Below are positions 1 to 8,959 of a DNA stretch of 64,000 nucleotides, piece by piece. The notes below the pieces were generated by a model. That model was not told the DNA's origin, did no database searches, and was given only the letters and a program-made list of their open reading frames with translations. Position 1 is the first letter of the stretch. Each line of letters starts with the position of its first letter. Position numbers and translations under genes: made by a program. The stretch comes from Akkermansiaceae bacterium (lineage in GTDB: Bacteria; Verrucomicrobiota; Verrucomicrobiia; Verrucomicrobiales; Akkermansiaceae), in assembly GCA_905181965.1 (NCBI GenBank), contig CAJIZY010000013.1:62001-126000 (forward strand), in the 5' to 3' direction.

Positions 1-1341
1 AAAAAATTTCATGGCCGCTCCACCACCCAAAACTGTCGGGAATGTGTCAGGCAAAAGCGCCTGCTGAACTTCCCGCGCTAACTCTAATTCTTCGGCCATC
101 TCCCGATTTTTTCTTTCGTAGGTTGCAGCGAGCTTCCGGAGATCCGCCTGCGCCTGCATCAAATCAGAAATGTCGCTTGAGACCCCAAAAGTCCCCACTA
201 TATCTCCCTCACTGTCACGCCAGGGATACTTTGATGTCATCACCCAAGTCTCCTTTTCTCCTCCCCAAATCTCTTTCTCAATCTCCCCCGAGATTGCCAC
301 ACCCAATTCCATGATCTGTTTCTCATCGGCTTCAGTCTTCCTCCAGTGCTCTTTGGAAAAAATATCCCGGTCCGACTTATCATAAAGCTCCTCCGGACAG
401 CTGAACCCAAACCACTCTGCAATCGCCTGATTCGCGATCACAAATTCATGATCACGGTTTTTAAAGTAAACGTGCAAAGGCACACTATCAATAACAAGGC
501 GCAGCCTTTCTCGTTCCTCTTCGATTAAATGATTTTGTGCATTAAGTTGCGAGGTCACCTTTTCCTGGGCTTCACGGGTCCTTATCAATTTAGAAATATC
601 AATAGTTACTCCGAAAGTTCCCCTCACTTGGCCATCATGGCCGGTCCATGCATGCTTCGTACTCTTAACCCATGTGTCTTCGCGATCGTTCCACTTCTCA
701 TGCTCCGTCAAATCCTCGACACCACCACCCGAAGCCATGATTTCCTTCTCAACCAACCGAGCATTTCTTGCGTGTTCATCGCTGAAAAAATCAGCATCTG
801 ATTTACCAATCAAATCCTTTGCTGAACTCAAACCCATCTTTTGGGCTGTCGGTAAGTTCGCCATCACAAAGCGAGACTCCTGATCTTTCAAATACACATT
901 CATGGGAATGTTATCCAGCAGGGTTTCGATGAGGTGTCTCTCCTCTGCTAGCTGCCTTTCCGCCTCCTTACGTTTCGAAATATCGATCAAGCTACCTGCG
1001 ATTCGCGTCACCTTCCCAAGTCCATCCCGCACCGGCGTCCCCCGAACCCGGAAAGACTTCCAGTCACCCCTTTTGGTTTTCACCCTTGGCTCTACTGCAA
1101 ACAAATCCTCGCCCTCCTGTAAAACTCGACGCAGAGCTTCATCCACCGCAGCCACCGAGGGCAGATCCATGTGCTCTCCACGGTCCTGAAAAAAGTTTGG
1201 CATCTCGCTCTTGCGATACCCCATAAATCGACACATCCGCGGAGAATAATAGATGGTGCCTTTCACAAGGTCCCAGTCCCAGATACCCTCTCGCGAGGCT
1301 TGGAGCACCACCTGCAGCCGGTTTTCTTTCCAACTTGCCAT
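1..1341 (-). CDS. Three-PAS sensor, probable RsbU/SpoIIE-type PP2C phosphatase (3' end outside window)
   Basis: The reverse strand is open from an ATG at 1341 to the window edge (447 codons) and stays open. Three PAS domains follow each other. The first (about residues 8-120) has EGIWDWDL and MCRFMGY. The second and third (about 135-265 and 275-400) both carry the NIPMNVYFKD / SVPLHVYFKN type of core and end in TFGV-DIS. After the third PAS comes ELELAREVQQALLPDTFP. That helix-plus-ALLP motif is the usual lead-in to the PP2C-type phosphatase domain of RsbU/SpoIIE proteins, so I infer a cytoplasmic sensor phosphatase acting on an anti-sigma-factor antagonist. The catalytic domain itself lies beyond position 1 and was not seen. 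A GGDEF or histidine kinase output is less likely because of that motif. No membrane segment is visible. Confidence 0.85.
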   Translation of the reverse strand, partial: MASWKENRLQVVLQASREGIWDWDLVKGTIYYSPRMCRFMGYRKSEMPNFFQDRGEHMDLPSVAAVDEALRRVLQEGEDLFAVEPRVKTKRGDWKSFRVRGTPVRDGLGKVTRIAGSLIDISKRKEAERQLAEERHLIETLLDNIPMNVYLKDQESRFVMANLPTAQKMGLSSAKDLIGKSDADFFSDEHARNARLVEKEIMASGGGVEDLTEHEKWNDREDTWVKSTKHAWTGHDGQVRGTFGVTIDISKLIRTREAQEKVTSQLNAQNHLIEEERERLRLVIDSVPLHVYFKNRDHEFVIANQAIAEWFGFSCPEELYDKSDRDIFSKEHWRKTEADEKQIMELGVAISGEIEKEIWGGEKETWVMTSKYPWRDSEGDIVGTFGVSSDISDLMQAQADLRKLAATYERKNREMAEELELAREVQQALLPDTFPTVLGGGAAMKFF

Positions 1342-1405
1342 CCTTTACTTGAAAGGGAACACCACTTATCCCTTAGCCTCAACGCAAAAGATAATAAACT
1401 CGAAA

Positions 1406-1759
1406 TCAATCGAGGAATTTTCCGGGATTTAGAATACCCTTGGGATCAAAAGCATTCTTAACCGTATGGTGTGCCGCAAAAGCTACCTCTCCGAGGGCAT
1501 CCTTAATCCATGGTTTTTTAGCCAATCCGACCCCATGTTCTCCCGTAATTACCCCTCCGTTTTCGAGCACCCAAGTGAAGAGAACATCTAAGGCCGAGTC
1601 CGCTTTCTCCCGAACCACCGGATCATCATAATCCTCCACCATTAAGTTTGTATGAATATTACCATCACCAGCATGACCAAAGCAGGCCACCGGAATCCCC
1701 GTCTTTTTTTCGAGTCCCGCCGCAAAAGCAGCCAACTCCACTAATTTGGACCGCGGCCG
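1406..1759 (-). pseudogene. FAD-linked oxidase, GlcD-like, 3' part of the same broken gene
   Basis: This frame restores the C-terminal cap of the glycolate-oxidase family: PRSKLVELAAFA, then GIPVACFGHAGDGNIHTNLM with the family's metal-binding histidines, then NGGVITGEHGVGLAKK, and a normal C-terminus DPKGILNPGKF. It lies two bases out of register with the 5' part. Between the two (about 1760-1870), all three reverse frames are mostly open and none gives a convincing match. A possible W-RRET-SL trace appears in the downstream frame. About ten residues that the family usually has also seem to be missing. Two +1 errors or a real scrambled deletion are both possible. Confidence 0.75.
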
Positions 1760-1803
1760 CCTCCTCTTGCTGAGCGAGCAGCGTGTTTCTCTGCGCCAAC
1801 AGA

Positions 1804-2784
1804 TCAGCGTTGTGCGCCCGGCGCATGAGCCGCTCCAGGCGCTCCATGAAATTCGCTCGATAAGGCAAGAAAAAAATTAAGCACCTCTTCCAACTCTTTC
1901 AATTCACTCGCAACAGCCTTGGCTCGACCGTCGATCTCCACAATCAAATGAGCCTTACCCGGACGTAACGAGCCCTCTCCCAAATAAGCTCGCGCAGCTT
2001 TTAGCGTGAACTCGTCCGTAATCTCAAGGGCAGATGGAAGGTGTCCTGAATTTAGAATCGCCTGCACTGCACCAGCAGCATCGACAAACTCCGGAAACGT
2101 CGCTGTAAGCATCGCACGGGTCTGCGGATGAGGGATAATGCGCAAGGTCGCCTCTGTGATTACTCCAAGCATTCCTTCACTCCCCACAAAAAGATGCAAT
2201 AAATCAAAGCCCGTCTTGTTTTTATGACACCGTCCTCCAACATGCAGGATTTCCCCACTTGCCAAAACCACCTCCAAACCAAGAACATAGTTCTTTGTCA
2301 CCCCATATTTCAAACAACGAGGACCACCTGCGTTCGTCGCCAAATTCCCCCCGATCGAGCACTCATTCAAAGAGGCCGGGTCCGGAGGATAATACCAACC
2401 AAGTTCACTCACCGCAACTTGTAGATCTCTTAAAATCACCCCCGGCTGCGTCACCACCACCCCATCCTCCGGCATAATCTCCACCACTGAATTCATCCTC
2501 ACCACCGACAAGGCAATTCCACCCTCTACCGGCACACACCCACCAACATAACCAACTCCCGCGCCACGAGTCGTCACCGGAATTCCCCGTTCATTGGCAA
2601 ACTTCATTACCGCCACCACATCATCCCGAGATTCCGCAAATACGACCACCTCCGGTAAATGCGAAAAATTCCACCGATCGGTCCCATGCTCCTCAAGCAC
2701 TTCCGCCATCGTTGAAACCTTCCCAGCGCTTAGGCATGCTCTCAATTCGCTAATCACAGCCTCTTGTTGCCAAAGTCTTCTCAA
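1804..2784 (-). pseudogene. FAD-linked oxidase, GlcD/glycolate oxidase-like, 5' part of a broken gene
   Basis: This fragment starts at ATG 2784 and encodes the FAD-binding type 4 (PCMH) half of a GlcD/D-lactate dehydrogenase-like flavoprotein. Residues 30-210 contain VTTRGAGVGYVGGCVP, YYPPDPASLNECSIGGNLATNAGG and GSEGMLGVITEATLRI, which are typical FAD-contact segments. The start of the substrate domain follows (HLPSALEITD, LIVEIDGRAKAV). The good match ends near EEVLNFF, just where the frame meets a T7 run (A7 on the plus strand at 1870-1876), and the frame then stops at 1804. The rest of the protein is in another frame (1406-1759). Family members oxidise 2-hydroxy acids at the membrane or in the cytosol. 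Substrate cannot be told. Confidence 0.8.
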
Positions 2785-3180
2785 AACTGCAACTCATTCG
2801 AAAAATACCATAGTCCGACATCCACTCTCATGTGAGCTGAAATGAAGAAAGTCCGCGCTAAGTAGCCCTTGCAAAGAGAAACTAAAAAGTCTCCATGGCT
2901 TCCCCCTTGCCTATCGGCGAGGGGGACAGAGCATTAGCACAAAAATTTTCATGATCCCCCATCATGCGGTTCCCCTTCCTTTTGAGCCCCTCTCTCATGC
3001 TCTCGAAAAAAAATGGACCTCACTTCTCAGGCCGCCGCCGCCCTCATGACCTTTCTCAAAAGTGACAGGCAACTCGGTAATCGAAAGCTTCAAGCCTTGA
3101 ATCCGAGCTCATATCGAAAAGTAAGCCACCGCCTTCAAAATAAGGGAAGATTACATAGCTCTATTACGTATCATATTCTC
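2785..3180. other. Intergenic region with one strong hairpin
   Basis: There is no convincing gene here. An in-frame upstream ATG at 3013 exists but the 56 extra codons before 3181 precede a signal peptide, so I treat them as leader. The one structure is the hairpin at 2902-2925: arms CCCCCTTGCC and GGCGAGGGGG with loop TATC (ten pairs, one G-T). It is not followed by a T-run on either strand, so it is not a classical terminator. Confidence 0.6.
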
Positions 3181-4413
3181 ATGAGGTTCATCTTCTCCTT
3201 TTCCTTCCTCCTCAGCATCACTTCAGCCCTTGCTGTCCCCCCTATCAATCCCAACATCGGTCATAATCACCATCATCACCGTCACGGAAAAAAGCACGAA
3301 ACGGTCGCACCTACCCCTGCCCGCTTTGTCACTTCCCGCAGAAGCAGCGTCGAACTACCCCTTCCCAACGAAAAAGATGCCTTCACTTTTATCGTTTATG
3401 GCGATCGCACCGGAGGGCCGCCTGAAGGCGTTTCCGTGCTCGCCGATGCAGTTCGTGACACAAACCTTCTCGAACCCGATTTCGTCATGACGGTTGGTGA
3501 TCTCATCAATGGATACAGCAACGAGGAAATCTGGATGACCCAGATGAAGGAATACAAGTCCATTATGAACCAGCTCGCATGCCCGTGGTTTCCCGTTGCC
3601 GGAAACCATGACATCTACTGGCGAGGTGAAGATAAAAGTAAAAAGCCCGAAGGTGAAATGGAAGCTGCATATGAAATGCACTTCGGTCCACTCTGGTATG
3701 CCTTCGAGCACAAAAACTCTTGGTTTATCATCCTCTACTCTGATGAAGGTGATCCTCAAACTGGAGAGAAAACCTTTGGAAAACCCGCCGCTCAGAAAAT
3801 GAGTCCAGAGCAATTCTCTTGGCTCGACCAGACTCTCACCAAGGCTAAAGGTGCCGAGCACGTCTTTCTCTTTCTCCACCATCCAAGATGGCTAGGACGT
3901 GGCTATGGCGACGATTGGGATAAAGTTCACAGGCGTCTCGCCGCTTCTGGCAATGTCTCCGCGGTCTTCGCAGGTCACATTCACACCATGCGCTATGACG
4001 GCCCAAAAGATGGCATTGAATATGTCACCCTTGCCACTACTGGCGGGGGACAATCCAGCTCTATTCCCCAAGCCGGATACCTTCATCACTATGATATCGT
4101 CACCGTCCGCAAAGACCGAATTTCACTGGCAGCTGTTCCAGTCGGCGAGGTTCTCGACGTCCGCGAAATTACTGGCGAATTGGTTTCACAAGTCAACAAA
4201 GTGAAAAGATCACCTGTGAAAATTTCACCTCACCTCACACTTAAAAATAACGAAGGTGGGCAACATCAATTATCGATTACTTTAAACAACCCGAGCGACC
4301 GACCCGTTGCAACCGTGATATCTAGTAGCAACCCCAGCTTGGATTTCCGTTGGCAGCCCGATCACCAGCACACCACTTTAAAGCCTGGAGAAACAAAAGA
4401 ATTCAACCTTTAA
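3181..4413 (+). CDS. Secreted metallophosphoesterase, 5' part of a frameshifted MPE-LamG gene
   Basis: The chosen start (3181) gives a clean signal peptide, MRFIFSFSFLLSITSALA. A histidine-rich stretch follows directly (HNHHHHRHGKKHE). The calcineurin-like phosphoesterase core carries its metal ligands in order: YGDRTGG, GDLING, GNHD, HHPRW and GHIH. After that comes a beta-rich segment (about residues 330-410). The product is inferred to be a periplasmic or surface two-metal phosphoesterase; the substrate is unknown. The frame stops at 4413 after KEFNL. Deleting one T of the TTT at 4409-4411 joins it to the LamG part that follows, so the intact protein would be about 668 residues, spanning 3181-5185. 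Confidence 0.85.
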   Translation: MRFIFSFSFLLSITSALAVPPINPNIGHNHHHHRHGKKHETVAPTPARFVTSRRSSVELPLPNEKDAFTFIVYGDRTGGPPEGVSVLADAVRDTNLLEPDFVMTVGDLINGYSNEEIWMTQMKEYKSIMNQLACPWFPVAGNHDIYWRGEDKSKKPEGEMEAAYEMHFGPLWYAFEHKNSWFIILYSDEGDPQTGEKTFGKPAAQKMSPEQFSWLDQTLTKAKGAEHVFLFLHHPRWLGRGYGDDWDKVHRRLAASGNVSAVFAGHIHTMRYDGPKDGIEYVTLATTGGGQSSSIPQAGYLHHYDIVTVRKDRISLAAVPVGEVLDVREITGELVSQVNKVKRSPVKISPHLTLKNNEGGQHQLSITLNNPSDRPVATVISSSNPSLDFRWQPDHQHTTLKPGETKEFNL

Positions 4414-5185
4414 GCTCTCTTGGGATGACCATCTCACCAAAAGCAACTTTAGCGGCCCGTCTTTTTACATCGATTCCGAATACCTCGCCAAAGGATTCGC
4501 CTACGAAATTCCTAGGAGAACGATTTCTGTGCCACTTGATTTGGAACTTAGCAGCAAGACCAACCTCCAAAATGGCGCGGTTCGCTTCAATGGATCGAAC
4601 ACAGCTCTTTTCGTCCCTTCGAATCGCTTTACCCTAAAGGAAGAATTCACCCTTGAATGCCGCTTCAAGGCCGAAACCTTTGCGGGGCGAACCGGGCTTG
4701 TCACGAAGACTGAAAATTCTGGTTACGGAATCTTTATCAGTGACGGGAGACCCGACTTCTCGGTAAATCTCGATGGTGAATATCTCAGTGCCACCGCATC
4801 ATCCTCTCTGCTGAAAACCGACCAATGGCATACACTCGCGGGAATTTATGATGGCAGGGAGGCCCGCCTCTACCTCGACGGAAAACTTATCGCCTCAGCC
4901 CTAGGAACTGGAAAACTCAAGGACAACAGGCTCCCGCTAATGATTGGCGCAGACGTCAACCATCAGGGCAAACCCACTTCTTTTTTTAAGGGCTTGATCG
5001 ATTACGTTTCCCTCACCCCAAAAGCTCTTTACTCAGATGAGACCTCTGCTGCGAACGGAAACCGAAAAGCAGCTATCATCGATCTACAACTCAATGAAAC
5101 TATCGGCCCCTGGCATCCCGACGCATCGGGATCAAAGGCGCATGCAATAGCAATCGGTGGGGTCAAGGTTGAAACTATTAAGTAG
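4412..5185 (+). pseudogene. LamG/concanavalin-A-like domain, 3' part of the frameshifted metallophosphoesterase
   Basis: This frame continues the previous protein after a one-base shift: KLSWDDHLTKSNFSG, then a laminin-G-like jelly-roll. Typical features are FTLECRFKAETFAGR, TDQWHTLAGIYDGREARLYLDGK, and FKGLIDYVSLTPKAL near the end. LamG_3 domains usually bind carbohydrate or protein, so this part would act as a binding module for the phosphoesterase. An internal ATG at 4529 could give a shorter separate product, but it would begin inside the fold. The fragment ends 8 bases before the next gene. Confidence 0.8.
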
Positions 5186-5192
5186 CCTGAGC

Positions 5193-5597
5193 ATGTTTTT
5201 CTACTTTCTAATTATTCAACTCGTAACATGCGCGGCTATGACCGGTATTATCTGGATGGTTCAGATCGCAATTTATCCGCTCTTTGGACGGTTGAAGGGG
5301 GCGACATTTGATGACTATCACGCGCACTACATGAAGCGAGTGACTTATGTCATAGCTCCCCTCATGCTCATTGAAGTGGTATGTTGCGCTGCGTGTCTTT
5401 ACCTCGGCGATTGGCAGGTAATGGCGCCCTCTAGCCTTCTTCTCGCAGCCGTCTGGGCTTCAACCGCATTCATCCAAGTCCCCCAGCATGCAAAACTCAC
5501 CCCAGAAATAGTCCGATCCCTAGTTTACACCAATTGGATACGAAGCATCGCGTGGACCGCGAGGACCGGCCTGCTAGCTTGGCTAGCAGTCGCATGA
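5193..5597 (+). CDS. Small four-helix integral membrane protein
   Basis: 134 residues with four hydrophobic helices. The first starts MFFYFLIIQLVTCAAMTGI. Polar loops hold conserved-looking residues (YPLFGRL, YHAHYMKRVTYV, STAFIQVPQHAKL, TNWIRSIAWTAR). I chose ATG 5193 because the upstream ATG at 5157 lies inside the preceding gene. It lies 8 bases behind the LamG end, so it is probably cotranscribed. I recall similar uncharacterised proteins in Bacteroidota and Verrucomicrobiota, but no function can be given. Confidence 0.8.
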   Translation: MFFYFLIIQLVTCAAMTGIIWMVQIAIYPLFGRLKGATFDDYHAHYMKRVTYVIAPLMLIEVVCCAACLYLGDWQVMAPSSLLLAAVWASTAFIQVPQHAKLTPEIVRSLVYTNWIRSIAWTARTGLLAWLAVA

Positions 5598-5692
5598 ATT
5601 CTAAAAGTTCTCATTGATCAGCCTCTTGTTCACTCATCTTCTAGGAAAACGGGTTGCCAAGCGGCAATCTGAAGCCAAGGTTTTGTTTTCCA

Positions 5693-7309
5693 ATGTCTGA
5701 CTTTCTTGTGATCGGTTCCGGTATCGCCGGGCTTTCCTTTGCTATCAAAGCTGCCGGCTTCGGCACCGTGACTGTCATCACCAAAGGCAAAGTTCTTGAA
5801 TCTAACACCGCGTGGGCTCAGGGCGGCATCTCAGCAGTCCTTCCGGAAGGACTACGCGATCCCGATGACAACTGTGAAAAGCACATCGCAGATACCCTTG
5901 AAGCAGGTGCCGGACTTTGCAACGAGGAAGCCGTCCGTACGATCGTGGAGGAAGGGAGCGAGACCATCGATGAATTGGTGGCATGGGGTACTAATTTTGA
6001 TAAAAATAATAACGATCCAAATCGTTATTCGCTTGGCAAAGAAGGTGGTCACTCTGAACGCCGAGTCCTTCACGCTAAAGATACGACTGGCCGCGAGATT
6101 GCCACTTCCCTTGTCGAAACTGCAAGACGGCACCCTCAAATCACACTGCTCGAGAATCACTATGCTATTGACCTCATTACCACTGGGAAACTCGGCGTCG
6201 TCACCGACAACCGAGTTCTAGGGGCTTACGTTCTCGAGATCAAATCCGGAGATGTCAAAGTCATGGAGTCGCCCCGAGTCATCGTCGCCACGGGCGGATG
6301 TGGGAAATCATATTTATACACCACTAACCCAGATTCAGCGACAGGTGATGGCCTAGCTATGTGTTGGAGAGCCGGAGCCTCGGTCTCAAATATGGAGTTC
6401 GTGCAATTTCACCCCACCTGCTTTTACAACCCTGCCGCCACTGGCCCAGAAGCCCGCTCCTTTTTAGTCTCAGAAGCCGTTCGAGGCGAAGGCGCCTTAC
6501 TGATTAATGGTCAAGGACACCAATTCGTTAATGACCATGACCCGCGTGGATCGCTCGCAGCTCGTGACATCGTAGCCCGCGCCATCGACACCGAAATCAA
6601 ACGCACCGGCGCGCCCTGTGTCTTTCTTGATGTTGCTCCACTCGGCGAAACCTTCACCGAGCGTTTTCCTTTCATCCACGAAACTCTCCTTTCCTTTGGT
6701 CACGATGCACTTAAGAAGCCCATTCCGGTCGTGCCCGCCGCTCATTATCAATGCGGAGGAGTGGAAACCGACCTTTTTGGGAAAACCTCGGTGCGCGGGC
6801 TATTCGCTATCGGAGAAGTTGCTAGCACCGGACTTCACGGCGCAAATCGACTTGCCTCAAACAGCCTTCTTGAAGGCAACGTTCTTGCCAGACGTGCTCT
6901 CGGTGAAATCATGCGCCTTTACCCTCCGTCCAAAAAAGTCCCGACAGCACCCGCAATCCCAATATGGGAAACCGGCAATGCAGCCCCACCCGATGAATTG
7001 GTAAACATTTACCACGCTTGGGATGAACTTCGTCGAACTATGCAGGATTACGTCTCCATCGTGAGAACCGATAATCGCCTGCGTCGTGCTGCCTACCGCC
7101 TCCAAAACCTTCGTCGTGAGGTCAAGGAATTCTACTGGGGTTACACTCTTACCCCCGACATCCTCGAGCTGAGAAACCTTGTAGCGACGGCATCCCTGAT
7201 CGTCGACTCAGCCCTTCTCAGAAAAGAGTCACGCGGATCTCACCATACTCTAGACTATCCACACCGTGAACAAAGATTCGATCAAGACACAGTCTTGCGT
7301 AGATTCTAA
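5693..7309 (+). CDS. nadB: L-aspartate oxidase
   Basis: NadB oxidises L-aspartate to iminoaspartate using FAD, the first step of de novo NAD synthesis, with NadA as the next enzyme. The start at 5693 places the FAD dinucleotide-binding motif at residue 5 (VIGSGIAGLSFA). Other family segments are SNTAWAQGGISAV, HSERRVLHAKDTTG, the FAD-contact VATGGCGKSYLYTTNP, MEFVQFHPT, GSLAARDIVARAID, and AIGEVASTGLHGANRLASNSL near the end of the FAD domain. A helical C-terminal domain follows. The length of 538 residues is normal. An ATG at 5654 would add 13 residues before the flavin fold and is rejected. nadA and nadC are not in the window. Confidence 0.96.
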   Translation: MSDFLVIGSGIAGLSFAIKAAGFGTVTVITKGKVLESNTAWAQGGISAVLPEGLRDPDDNCEKHIADTLEAGAGLCNEEAVRTIVEEGSETIDELVAWGTNFDKNNNDPNRYSLGKEGGHSERRVLHAKDTTGREIATSLVETARRHPQITLLENHYAIDLITTGKLGVVTDNRVLGAYVLEIKSGDVKVMESPRVIVATGGCGKSYLYTTNPDSATGDGLAMCWRAGASVSNMEFVQFHPTCFYNPAATGPEARSFLVSEAVRGEGALLINGQGHQFVNDHDPRGSLAARDIVARAIDTEIKRTGAPCVFLDVAPLGETFTERFPFIHETLLSFGHDALKKPIPVVPAAHYQCGGVETDLFGKTSVRGLFAIGEVASTGLHGANRLASNSLLEGNVLARRALGEIMRLYPPSKKVPTAPAIPIWETGNAAPPDELVNIYHAWDELRRTMQDYVSIVRTDNRLRRAAYRLQNLRREVKEFYWGYTLTPDILELRNLVATASLIVDSALLRKESRGSHHTLDYPHREQRFDQDTVLRRF

Positions 7310-7352
7310 TTCATCTTTCGAAGCTAAATCTTTCGGATTAGCAACACCACAT

Positions 7353-7377
7353 CCTCTCAAGTTAAGGGAGTGAGAGG
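7353..7377. other. Hairpin between convergent genes
   Basis: CCTCTCA (7353-7359) and TGAGAGG (7371-7377) form a perfect seven-base inverted repeat around an 11-base loop. It lies in the 139-base gap between the ends of nadB and the leftward gene at 7449. There is no T-run, so any role as a bidirectional transcription end is a guess. Confidence 0.35.
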
Positions 7378-7448
7378 TATCTATTGGGACAAACAAGGAT
7401 TCGCATGTCGCGTCAGAGGACAGTCTACCTCTTACACAGGCCCACTGC

Positions 7449-7745
7449 CTAAAGCTGATATTCTCCGTCCTCGTCCGTGCCATACCAACCAAGCTCCCGA
7501 AATGCTGTGACGATCGGAATCTCAAGATGATCATCTTCGCCTTCCGCAAACTCAATAGTTGCAGAGCGAGTCATGCCACGCTCGGAAGCAATACTGATGA
7601 CAGTTTTATTGGGCGGAAGATTGATCCAGTCCCCCCAGTCCTTTTTATCATGCTTTGGTTCGAGCCCCTGATCATGAAGTGACGATACGACTTGCTTGAT
7701 CGATGAGGCTTTTTTGGCTTCGGGAATATGTAGAATAGTTTCCAT
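7449..7745 (-). CDS. Hypothetical protein, 98 aa
   Basis: Starts METILHIPEAKKASSIKQVV at ATG 7745. A longer frame to 7898 runs into the end of the dehydrogenase gene and is rejected. The product looks like a small soluble alpha/beta protein with no signal peptide or membrane segment. It is the last gene of the leftward sugar cluster, 65 bases after the Gfo/Idh/MocA gene. I do not recognise a family. Confidence 0.6.
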   Translation of the reverse strand: METILHIPEAKKASSIKQVVSSLHDQGLEPKHDKKDWGDWINLPPNKTVISIASERGMTRSATIEFAEGEDDHLEIPIVTAFRELGWYGTDEDGEYQL

Positions 7746-7810
7746 TACGAGTGTGCTTCGCACAGCATCACCGATCCAAGTGGCTTGCGGCAAGAGCGAA
7801 AGACTCCAAC

Positions 7811-8959
7811 TTAAACTTTTATCCAGGAACCAGACTTGTGACTCTCCCAGGACTTGGCCGCAAGATCGACGCCTTTTGCTCCCTCTCGAAGAGACCAAGG
7901 GAACGGCTCATCTCGTGCAATGTGCTTCAGGAAGAGCTCCCACTGAACCTTAAAAGCGTTTTCACAAGGCCCCGCATTAACGATATCCCAATTAGCATAA
8001 TAATCGATCGGGCTATCCACGTCAGGGTTCCAGACTGGACGAGGCGTATTATCGAGGCTCTGAGCCCAGCACTTACGAAGCCCGACGATTGCACTCCCTT
8101 TAGTTCCATCGACCTGCATGGTTAGCAGATCATCGCGGCGGACCCGTACATCCCAAGATGAGTTGAATTGACAGACCACCCCAGTCTTGGTCTTAAATAA
8201 AGCATAAGCCGCATCATCAGCCGTACATTGATAGGGATTTCCATCCTCTCCAATCCGCTCAGGCAAGTGAGTGGCGGCATGGGTAAACACTTCAGAAATT
8301 TCGCCGAAAAGATTATCGATGACATAGCGCCAGTGGCAATGCATATCGACAATGATCCCTCCACCATCTTCCTGACGGTAATTCCAACTTGGACGTTGGG
8401 ACGCCTGATTTGCATCGTGGCCGGAAAAAACCCAATACCCAAACTCACCTCGCACCGAAAGTATTTCTCCAAAAAAGCCTTCATCGCGCAATTTTAAAAA
8501 AGCCTGAATCCCAGGCAACCAAAGCTTGTCCTGCACAGTTCCATTTTTCACTCCAGCCGCCTCTGCGATCTCGGCAATACGGAACGCTTCAGAAGGATCA
8601 ACCGCCGTCGGTTTTTCGCAGTAGATATGTTTTCCGGCTGCGATTGCGCGCTCTAAAAAACCAATACGATAGGGAGTTCCCGACGCATCGAAGAAAATTG
8701 AGTAGGAATCATCCGCAAGGACCGCATCAAGATCCGTAGAATATTTTTTTACTCCATACTCGATTGCAAGTGCCTTCAATTTCCCCTCATTCCGCCCAGT
8801 CAAGATCGGCTCGGGCATTAGTCGCACACCATCTCCAAGCTCAACCCCACCCTGCTCTCGAATTGCTAAAATCGACCGCGCCAAATGTTGATTCGTTCCC
8901 ATTCTTCCAGTGACGCCATTCATGATGACTCCGATTCTCTCGATATTTCCCGTGCTCAT
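7811..8959 (-). CDS. Gfo/Idh/MocA-family NAD(P)-dependent oxidoreductase
   Basis: A 382-residue sugar or cyclitol dehydrogenase. The Rossmann fold starts IGVIMNGVTGRMG at residue 9. The family's EKPTAVD motif (EKP, catalytic lysine) sits near residue 123. The C-terminal domain has the DMHCHWRYVIDNLFG segment (catalytic-region histidine). The start overlaps the end of the isomerase gene by four bases (ATGA), so the two are translationally coupled. Its context (isomerase, LacI, aldolase) suggests oxidation of a sugar or inositol-like substrate in the cytoplasm. Which substrate is unknown. Confidence 0.92.
   Translation of the reverse strand: MSTGNIERIGVIMNGVTGRMGTNQHLARSILAIREQGGVELGDGVRLMPEPILTGRNEGKLKALAIEYGVKKYSTDLDAVLADDSYSIFFDASGTPYRIGFLERAIAAGKHIYCEKPTAVDPSEAFRIAEIAEAAGVKNGTVQDKLWLPGIQAFLKLRDEGFFGEILSVRGEFGYWVFSGHDANQASQRPSWNYRQEDGGGIIVDMHCHWRYVIDNLFGEISEVFTHAATHLPERIGEDGNPYQCTADDAAYALFKTKTGVVCQFNSSWDVRVRRDDLLTMQVDGTKGSAIVGLRKCWAQSLDNTPRPVWNPDVDSPIDYYANWDIVNAGPCENAFKVQWELFLKHIARDEPFPWSLREGAKGVDLAAKSWESHKSGSWIKV

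Noticed and set aside
3355-3882. Antisense 175-codon open frame under the metallophosphoesterase
   Set aside because: It mirrors a gene with complete catalytic motifs on the other strand and shows no family of its own.
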